This document shows positions 14,848 to 19,403 of a DNA stretch of 19,403 nt, one piece after another. The stretch covers positions 1-19,403 of the forward strand of contig JAMCYN010000014.1 in assembly GCA_023474015.1 (NCBI GenBank), written 5' to 3'. The translations under genes and the position numbers were made by a program. The notes below the pieces were generated by a model that saw only the letters and a list, made by a program, of their open reading frames with translations, was not told the DNA's origin and ran no database searches. The stretch is from Armatimonadota bacterium. Lineage in GTDB: Bacteria > Armatimonadota > UBA5829. The first letter of the stretch is position 1. Every line of letters starts with the position of its first letter.

Positions 14848-15024
14848 TTGGGGCTTTGCCCCAATCCCCACCAGAGACTCTGTCTCTGGACTCTGCAAGG
14901 AAACAGGTGTTTCCTTGACCTTCCTACCTCTGGGATTGTATCGGTATCCTAGGATACCGATACAATCCCCGGCGGGGTTAAGGGGCGGAGCCCCTTATGG
15001 GAGTCTGAGGGTGAAACCCTCAGA
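14848..15024. repeat. modular hairpin array 2 (etfA/pckG intergenic)
   Basis: Six hairpins: TTGGGGC/GCCCCAA (14848-14864), CCAGAGAC/GTCTCTGG (14871-14889), AAGGAAACA/TGTTTCCTT (14897-14916), a perfect 38-bp palindrome (14932-14969), TAAGGGGC/GCCCCTTA (14979-14997) and TCTGAGGGT/ACCCTCAGA (15004-15024). It is the inverted counterpart of the array at 12604-12771, sharing four modules and replacing one. It ends nine bases from the etfA stop, so it lies in the 3' untranslated part of the etf transcript. Confidence 0.88.
14932..14969. repeat. perfect 38-bp palindrome (core of array 2)
   Basis: Left arm GGGATTGTATCGGTATCCT (14932-14950) is the exact reverse complement of 14951-14969, with no spacer. 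It is the same length as the array 1 core, shares the inner TATCGG and scattered bases, and differs elsewhere, always symmetrically in both arms. Confidence 0.95.
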
Positions 15025-15033
15025 TTATCCCCG

Positions 15034-16245
15034 CTATACAGTACACGTCGTCCCCGCGCCCCGCATCGTCTTGATCTTCCGCGTAAGCTGCGGCAGGACC
15101 TCCAGCACATCCCCCACGAATCCGAAGTCGGCGACGTTGAAGATGGGGGCGTTGGGGTCTTTGTTGATCGCGATAATCGTGTCGGAGGAACCCATACCTG
15201 CCAGGTGCTGCACCGCCCCGCTGATCCCACAGGCGATGTAGATCTTGGGGCAGACGGTCTTGCCGGTCTGGCCGACCTGGTGGGCGTAGGGTATCCAGCC
15301 CGCGTCTACAGCCGCGCGGCTCGCGCCCATCGCGGCGTCGAGCTCGTTGGCGAGCTCGCGGAGGATAGCGAAGTTCTCGGGGCAGCCGAGGCCGCGCCCG
15401 CCGGAGATGATTATGTCGGCGTCGGTCAGGTTCACTCTCTCGCCGACCGACTCGATGAACTCGACAACTTTGCTCCGGGAGCCGAAGAGGTTCGGCTTGG
15501 GGCTGAGATTGACAATCTCGGCCCGGCCCTCGGCGCGCTTGCAGCTTATCGGGAAGACCTTGTGGCGGACGGTGGACATCTGCGGCCTGGTGTAGGGGCA
15601 GAGGATCGTCGCCATAATATTGCCGCCGTACGCGGGCCGGGTCTGGTGCAGGAGGCCGTCGTCGCCGATCTCCAGGCCGGTGCAGTCGGCGGTCAGCCCA
15701 GTGTAGAGATTGATCGCCACGCCGGACATGAAGCTGCGGCCCGTGGTGGTCGCGCCGGCGAGGAATATCTCGGGTTTGAGCTCGCGGGTGACATCCGTGA
15801 GCACGCGGCAGTATCGCTCGGCATCGTAGACCTCAAGCTCGGGGGCCTCATAGACGTAGACCTTATCGACCGGATACGACGCAAGCTCCCGCGCGGCCTC
15901 GGATATGTTGTGGCCGAGGATCACGACCGCCAGTTCGGACTTGCGGGCGTCGGCGAGGGTTCGGCCTATGTTAATAAGCTCGAAAACGACCTCGGCGACC
16001 TTGCCGTCGCGCTGCTCGCCGAAGACCCAGACGTTCTTGTAGGCGTTCAAATCCTCGACGGGCTGCTTGTCGATATCAATGGAAATCGCGCTGAACCGGC
16101 ACGCCGCCACGCATGCGCCGCACATCGTGCAGCTTTCGAGGGTGATGGTGGCGAGCTTGTCCTTGACCTCTATCGCGTTCGTCCCGCAGCTTTTCACGCA
16201 CAGCGTGCAGCCATTACACTTTGCGGAATCAACTGATATGGACAT
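15034..16245 (-). CDS. etfA: electron-transfer flavoprotein alpha subunit fused to 2[4Fe-4S] ferredoxin
   Basis: A 403-residue EtfA with an N-terminal ferredoxin domain. Residues 1-60 carry two cluster motifs, C10-x2-C13-x2-C16-x3-C20 and C39-x2-C42-x2-C45-x3-C49. The EtfA domain follows, and residues about 278-385 form the FAD-binding part with GQTGKTVCPKIY, GISGAVQHLAG and NKDPNAPIFNVADFGFVGD. The protein passes electrons between dehydrogenases and other carriers. Ferredoxin-fused EtfA is known from bifurcating systems such as CarE and LctC, so bifurcation is possible here but not shown. The start at 16245 has GGAGG nine bases ahead, inside the end of etfB. No acyl-CoA dehydrogenase or quinone oxidoreductase gene is visible nearby. 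Confidence 0.93.
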   Translation of the reverse strand: MSISVDSAKCNGCTLCVKSCGTNAIEVKDKLATITLESCTMCGACVAACRFSAISIDIDKQPVEDLNAYKNVWVFGEQRDGKVAEVVFELINIGRTLADARKSELAVVILGHNISEAARELASYPVDKVYVYEAPELEVYDAERYCRVLTDVTRELKPEIFLAGATTTGRSFMSGVAINLYTGLTADCTGLEIGDDGLLHQTRPAYGGNIMATILCPYTRPQMSTVRHKVFPISCKRAEGRAEIVNLSPKPNLFGSRSKVVEFIESVGERVNLTDADIIISGGRGLGCPENFAILRELANELDAAMGASRAAVDAGWIPYAHQVGQTGKTVCPKIYIACGISGAVQHLAGMGSSDTIIAINKDPNAPIFNVADFGFVGDVLEVLPQLTRKIKTMRGAGTTCTV

Positions 16246-16246
16246 C

Positions 16247-17044
16247 TTACACCACCTCCATGCACTTCAGCACATCATAAAGTTTGTCGGCGATTTCGGC
16301 AGGTTCGCCCTCGAACTTGTCGCCACCCGAGCGGCAGGGCGGAGTCATTATCTTGACAACCTGGGTAGGGGAGCCTAACAGCCCGACTTTGTCGTCCGGA
16401 GCGGCAATATCCGCCGCGCCCCACCTCGGGATTTCGGCCTTCTTGGCGGCCATCTTGCCTCGCAGGGATGGTGTCCGAGGCTCGTTAATCTCCTTCACGA
16501 CCGTCAGCACCGCCGGGAGCTTCACCTCGCAGACCTCGTAGCCCTCTTCGATCAGCCTTTTCGCGACCATCTTCTTCGCGTCGATCTCGGCGATCTGGGC
16601 CACATACGCGATCTGGGCGTAATTAATGTGAATAGCAATCCCGGGGCCGACCTGGCCGGTGTCGCCGTCTATCGCCTGCATCCCGCAGAACACGAGGTCC
16701 GGCTGGAGCTTCTTAATCGCCATCGCGAGCGCGTAGGACGTGCACCATGTGTCGGAACCGGCAAACGCGCGGTCCGAAAGGAGAATCGCGTCATCGGCCC
16801 CGAGCGAGATCGCCTCTCGGAGGGCGTCCTCGGCCTGCGGCGGGCCCATGCTTATCACCGTGACCGTCGATGGGTCCCCGGCTTCGTTTCGGCGTTCCTT
16901 GGTCCGCACAGCTTCTTCTAGCGCGTAGAGGTCGAACGGGTTGATCTGGGTGTCAACGCCCTCCCGGACGAGAGTGTTCGTCTCGGGATTGATCTTGACC
17001 TCGGTCGTGGCTGGAACCTGCTTAATACAACAGCATATCTTCAA
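16247..17044 (-). CDS. etfB: electron-transfer flavoprotein beta subunit
   Basis: A 265-residue EtfB, the partner of the ferredoxin-fused EtfA encoded one base downstream. The opening KICCCIKQVPATTEVKI and the segment NPFDLYALEEAV are typical. TVTVISMGPPQAEDALREA and GADDAILLSDRAFAGSDTW, then FCGMQAIDGDTGQVGP, mark the nucleotide-binding fold. PAVLTVVKEINEPRTPSLRGKM is the EtfB signature region. The start is a TTG at 17044 with an AAGGGTGAG ribosome-binding site about five bases before it. A candidate promoter lies at 17136-17165. Confidence 0.95.
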   Translation of the reverse strand: MKICCCIKQVPATTEVKINPETNTLVREGVDTQINPFDLYALEEAVRTKERRNEAGDPSTVTVISMGPPQAEDALREAISLGADDAILLSDRAFAGSDTWCTSYALAMAIKKLQPDLVFCGMQAIDGDTGQVGPGIAIHINYAQIAYVAQIAEIDAKKMVAKRLIEEGYEVCEVKLPAVLTVVKEINEPRTPSLRGKMAAKKAEIPRWGAADIAAPDDKVGLLGSPTQVVKIMTPPCRSGGDKFEGEPAEIADKLYDVLKCMEVV

Positions 17045-17099
17045 TGTGTCTCACCCTTAAGAGCAGTTTTGAGTTGTCAGTTGTGGGGGAACTCGTTGG

Positions 17100-17124
17100 C
17101 CTGACGCTTTTCTGAAGCGTCAGG
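17100..17124. repeat. perfect 10-bp stem-loop in the etfB leader
   Basis: CCTGACGCTT (17100-17109) pairs with AAGCGTCAGG (17115-17124) around TTCTG. It lies between the likely etfB promoter and the gene, so it would be in the leader RNA. No T-run follows on the minus strand, so it is not an obvious terminator there. Confidence 0.6.
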
Positions 17125-17135
17125 GCTCTTGGGAT

Positions 17136-17165
17136 ATTTTAACCGGTAACCGGGCTGCAATGCAA
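17136..17165 (-). promoter_or_regulatory. possible promoter of etfBA
   Basis: On the minus strand, TTGCAT (17165-17160) and TAAAAT (17141-17136) are 18 bases apart. The -10 is good and the -35 weak. CCGG-TAA-CCGG (17143-17153) is an inverted repeat in the spacer and could be an operator. Confidence 0.4.
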
Positions 17166-17200
17166 ATGCTGGGCGCGGGCCAGTGAGCCAGCACACGTGC

Positions 17201-17239
17201 CGACGCCCGGCGAACCCCATGAGGTCCTGCCGGGCGTCG
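17201..17239. repeat. 11-bp stem-loop downstream of the sigma-GGDEF gene
   Basis: CGACGCCCGGC (17201-17211) pairs exactly with GCCGGGCGTCG (17229-17239) around a 17-nt loop, 29 bases after the sigma stop. It may end that transcript, though no T-run follows. Confidence 0.55.
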
Positions 17240-17267
17240 CGCTTCTCTCTCTGTTCTCTTTCCCCTG

Positions 17268-18611
17268 CTAGGCGGCTTTCTTGAGTGGCGTCTGGCCGCC
17301 TTCAAGTGTTTCTAGTGGGACGCCGAGGTTCTCGGCGGCTTTAGTGAGCATTTCGCGGGAGCTGGGTGCGTCCGCGGAGTATTTCGCGATGCCGGTGCGG
17401 GCCGTGGCGGTGAGCTTCTGGCCGCGTCTGCCGGGGTCGATCTCGATCGAGGACACGATCTCCTGAAGCCTCTCGGCTACTACTTTCGCATAACCCGCCG
17501 TGTGCGGCATAAGCAGCGCGAAGCAGGTTTCGCCGAAGCGGGCCATCACATCCATCTTTCGCACGTGCCGCCGCATCGACTGGCCGATGTTGTAAAGATA
17601 GTCGTCCAGCCGCACCATCCGTACCAGGCTGTCCATGCCTTCCGGGAACTCGACGCTTACGAGCATTAGCGCAAGCTTGTAGTGGTCACGGCAGGCCCGG
17701 CTGATCTCCTCGTCGAGCCTCTCCAGGAAATACTGCCTGTTGTAGAGGCCGGTGGTGGAGTCCAGCACGCTCATCTGCTCTGTGTCTTCCACGCCAGGCT
17801 TGGTGCGCTTGGAGACAAGCGTGCGCTGCATCTGGGCGTCGCGAATCTCGTCGGTCGCGAGTATCTTCCTGAGCTTCTTGGTGCCGTTGCGCAGGATGTG
17901 CGAGACGTAGTTGCAGCTTATATCAAGCTTCTTCGCGATCTCGGTCTGGTTCAGGCCCTTGTAGAAGTGGTCGGCGATTACCTGCTGCTCGATATCCTTC
18001 AGGCGGTCGAGGGCCGTTTCCAGGACGATCTTGTCCTCAATGGGAAGCTGGAACGTGACCAGCTTCTGATCGGTGATCTTCTCGCTCTCTTTCGGGCCGG
18101 AACCTTCGTCCTTGTCACCGTCGAGAGAGGTTACTTTGAACACTTCGCGGGTAGTGAGCATTTCCCGGACGGTGCTCTCCGGCATCTGCATCACTTCGGC
18201 GATTTCTTTCTCATAAGGCTGCCTGCCGTGTTTCTGGTTCAAGGACTCGATCACGCGAGTCATACGCTGGTTGAGCTCCTGCAGCCAGGCGGGCTCCTTT
18301 ATGATCTTCCCCTTGTCCCTGAGGTAATGCTTTATCTGACCGACGATGAAGTGCGTGGCGTAGGTCGAGAACTTCACGCCCTTGCCGCCGTCGAATTTGT
18401 CCACGGAAGCGATTAGTCCGACGTATCCTTCCTGGACCAGGTCCTCCAATGGTTCACAGGCTCCCGTGAACCTGCGCCCGATACTCTCGACTAGGTTGGA
18501 GTACTGGAGGACGATCTCATCCCTGGTTTTCGGGTCCGGCCGCTTAGCGTACCGAGACAAGCGTTCCTGAATCTCTTCTTCACTAAGCTTTCGGACAGTT
18601 CCCATGTGCAT
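17268..18611 (-). CDS. sigma-70 family factor fused to a degenerate GGDEF domain
   Basis: A 447-residue protein. Residues about 34-250 are a SigB/SigF-type sigma factor with region 2 (LEDLVQEGYVGLIASVDKF and FSTYATHFIVGQIKHYLRD), region 3 (about 108-175) and region 4 with the helix-turn-helix NQTEIAKKLDISCNYVSHIL (about 221-240). Residues about 280-430 are a GGDEF-type domain opening with DSTTGLYNRQYF. Its active-site signature is changed to GETCF (360-364), so diguanylate cyclase activity is unlikely. The RxxD inhibitory-site motif (R351-K-M-D354) is intact at the canonical five-residue spacing. This suggests a sigma factor that binds cyclic di-GMP; that is inference. The ATG at 18611 has GAGGG seven bases upstream; a second ATG lies two codons in. 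No anti-sigma gene is adjacent. Confidence 0.9.
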   Translation of the reverse strand: MHMGTVRKLSEEEIQERLSRYAKRPDPKTRDEIVLQYSNLVESIGRRFTGACEPLEDLVQEGYVGLIASVDKFDGGKGVKFSTYATHFIVGQIKHYLRDKGKIIKEPAWLQELNQRMTRVIESLNQKHGRQPYEKEIAEVMQMPESTVREMLTTREVFKVTSLDGDKDEGSGPKESEKITDQKLVTFQLPIEDKIVLETALDRLKDIEQQVIADHFYKGLNQTEIAKKLDISCNYVSHILRNGTKKLRKILATDEIRDAQMQRTLVSKRTKPGVEDTEQMSVLDSTTGLYNRQYFLERLDEEISRACRDHYKLALMLVSVEFPEGMDSLVRMVRLDDYLYNIGQSMRRHVRKMDVMARFGETCFALLMPHTAGYAKVVAERLQEIVSSIEIDPGRRGQKLTATARTGIAKYSADAPSSREMLTKAAENLGVPLETLEGGQTPLKKAA

Positions 18612-18667
18612 GTTACTTCCCTCTGCGTTCGTACTTTCGGGCGGCGCCTATATATGACGTCACGCCT

Positions 18668-18818
18668 ACCATACTGAGCCTCTTGGCTTGTCATGCTGAG
18701 TGAAGCGAAGCATCTGCTTTGAACCAAAGGTATGGACCATGCCACAGGTCCGGTGCAAAGCAGATTCTTCGTCGTGCCTCCTCAGAATGACAAGACTAAT
18801 AGCTTCGTTCAGAAGCCA
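18668..18818. repeat. 151-bp dispersed repeat, copy 1
   Basis: The unit begins ACCATACTGAGCC and ends TTCAGAAGCCA. Inside, TTGTCATGCTGAG and AAGCATCTGCTTTG face CAAAGCAGATTCTT and CTCAGAATGACAA, so the unit can fold into one long imperfect hairpin. This type of TTGTCAT-CTGAG repeat is widespread in several bacterial phyla. It lies just upstream of the sigma-GGDEF gene. Confidence 0.9.
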
Positions 18819-18837
18819 CCCATCAGTAGTCAGGTTT

Positions 18838-18862
18838 GTTTCGAGAATAAAGTTCCCGAAAC
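18838..18862. repeat. GTTTCGGGAA palindrome, intergenic copy
   Basis: GTTTCGAGAA (18838-18847) pairs with TTCCCGAAAC (18853-18862), one mismatch. It separates the two 151-bp copies and matches the palindrome in the pckG leader. Confidence 0.7.
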
Positions 18863-18870
18863 ACCGGCTG

Positions 18871-19021
18871 ACCATACTGAGCCTCTTGGCTTGTCATGCT
18901 GAGTGAAGCGAAGCATCTGCTTTGAACCAAAGGTATGGACCATGCCACAGGTCCGATGCAAAGCAGATTCTTCGTCGTGCCTCCTCAGAATGACAAGACT
19001 TATAGCTTCGTTCAGAAGCCA
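18871..19021. repeat. 151-bp dispersed repeat, copy 2
   Basis: A direct copy of 18668-18818, 203 bases further on, with about two substitutions (GTCCGA for GTCCGG, ACTTAT for ACTAAT). Such high identity suggests recent duplication or gene conversion. Confidence 0.9.
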
Positions 19022-19031
19022 GGCATCGGGT

Positions 19032-19054
19032 TGGCGATTCGGAAATCGCCACCC
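19032..19054. repeat. TGGCGATT palindrome, copy B
   Basis: TGGCGATT (19032-19039) and AATCGCCA (19044-19051) surround CGGA, followed by CCC. It is the inverse of the element at 1320-1345 inside the anti-sigma gene. Confidence 0.75.
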
Positions 19055-19062
19055 ATCAGAGA

Positions 19063-19090
19063 CTCTCCGCTCTCCACTCTCCGCTTTCCG
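19063..19090. repeat. CTCTCCR heptamer, four units
   Basis: CTCTCCG, CTCTCCA, CTCTCCG and CTTTCCG follow each other at 7-bp spacing, ending five bases before the stop codon of the GspF-like gene. Confidence 0.75.
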
Positions 19091-19095
19091 CCAAT

Positions 19096-19403
19096 CTAAC
19101 CGGCGACCGAGCTGATCAGCTTGAAGATCGGGGCCATGATCGAGATGGCTATGAATCCGACCAGGCCACCCATCACGACGATCAAACACGGTTCGATCAT
19201 AGAGGTCAGGGCTTTAACCGCGTTGTCGACTTCGGAGTCGTAGAAGTCGGAAACCTTCTCAAGCATATCGGAGAGCCGACCGGTCTCTTCGCCTATGTCT
19301 ATCATATGGGTCACCATCGCGGGAAACAGCCCGCTGGAGGCGAGCGGCGCGCTGATTTTTTGGCCTTCACGGATCGCGTTGCGCGCGCTGTCAATGGCGT
19401 GGG
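19096..19403 (-). CDS. GspF/PilC-family inner-membrane assembly protein (C-terminal part)
   Basis: The 102 visible residues are the C-terminal end of a type II secretion or type IV pilus platform protein, which continues beyond the window. REGQKISAPLASSGLFPAM and VTHMIDIGEETGRLSDML are hallmark GspF/PilC segments. They are followed by the terminal membrane helix LIVVMGGLVGFIAISIMAPI and a short KLISSVAG end. An internal ATG at 19317 is not the start, because the conserved family sequence continues upstream in frame to the window edge. Whether it serves secretion or pili cannot be decided here. Confidence 0.93.
   Translation of the reverse strand, partial: HAIDSARNAIREGQKISAPLASSGLFPAMVTHMIDIGEETGRLSDMLEKVSDFYDSEVDNAVKALTSMIEPCLIVVMGGLVGFIAISIMAPIFKLISSVAG

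Noticed and set aside
17682..18416. Long plus-strand open frames opposite the sigma-GGDEF, etfA and pckG genes
   Set aside because: These are shadow frames caused by high G+C at third codon positions; the minus strand encodes clear families.
18612..18660. TATATA as -10 of the sigma-GGDEF gene
   Set aside because: No -35-like hexamer lies at normal spacing on the minus strand, and AT-rich hexamers occur by chance; a TGACGTCA palindrome beside it was noted only.
18668..19021. CRISPR-like array
   Set aside because: Only two long copies that are themselves hairpins, and a spacer that is another palindrome; unit size and number do not fit CRISPR.

Overview
The window is a bacterial chromosome segment of moderately high G+C. 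Clear Shine-Dalgarno motifs precede several genes, and the intergenic spaces are very rich in dispersed palindromic repeats. Gene content is a GTP-type PEP carboxykinase, a ferredoxin-fused EtfA with EtfB, a two-gene Ku/LigD end-joining operon, a GspF/PilC-type assembly protein and a sigma factor fused to a GGDEF domain. This suits a deep-branching phylum such as Armatimonadota or a neighbouring lineage. That placement is inference from gene content and repeat style, not a database match.

Layout. 1-274: an IS-end-like remnant and a heptamer-based hairpin. 275-3371 (+): a three-gene cell-envelope regulatory operon of ECF sigma factor, zinc-type anti-sigma factor and exported protein with three STN domains plus one secretin N1-like domain. 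The anti-sigma linker is assembled from repeat palindromes. 3372-3721: repeats and a good sigma-70-type promoter. 3722-9028 (+): a GH78 alpha-L-rhamnosidase-like enzyme with a long Arg/Gly/Pro-rich tail, a 31-codon mini-ORF, a radical SAM/SPASM protein and a membrane protein carrying a GspG-like segment; junctions are tight or overlapping. 9245-12553 (+): ligD and ku, 15 bases apart. 12788-14548 (-): pckG, transcribed towards ku, with a roughly 230-nt leader that contains an intrinsic terminator and a possible antiterminator pairing. 15034-17044 (-): etfB-etfA, separated by one base. 17268-18611 (-): sigma factor fused to a degenerate GGDEF domain. 18668-19095: two direct copies of a 151-bp repeat and smaller palindromes. 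19096-19403 (-): the C-terminal 102 residues of a GspF/PilC protein that continues past the window.

How the parts work together. The first operon looks like a classic ECF signalling unit with a periplasmic partner protein. ligD and ku form a self-contained non-homologous end-joining system. pckG sits at the TCA/gluconeogenesis branch point and appears to be controlled by transcription attenuation. etfBA would supply a flavin-based electron-transfer unit, possibly a bifurcating one. The sigma-GGDEF protein keeps the RxxD inhibitory-site motif but has lost the GGDEF active-site signature, so it could be a sigma factor that directly senses cyclic di-GMP.

The most unusual things here are that sigma-GGDEF fusion, the pckG attenuator, the modular hairpin arrays that bracket pckG in inverted orientation with covarying 38-bp palindromic cores, the repeat-built linker of the anti-sigma factor, the RGG-tailed glycosidase, and the SPASM protein with a possible peptide substrate just upstream.
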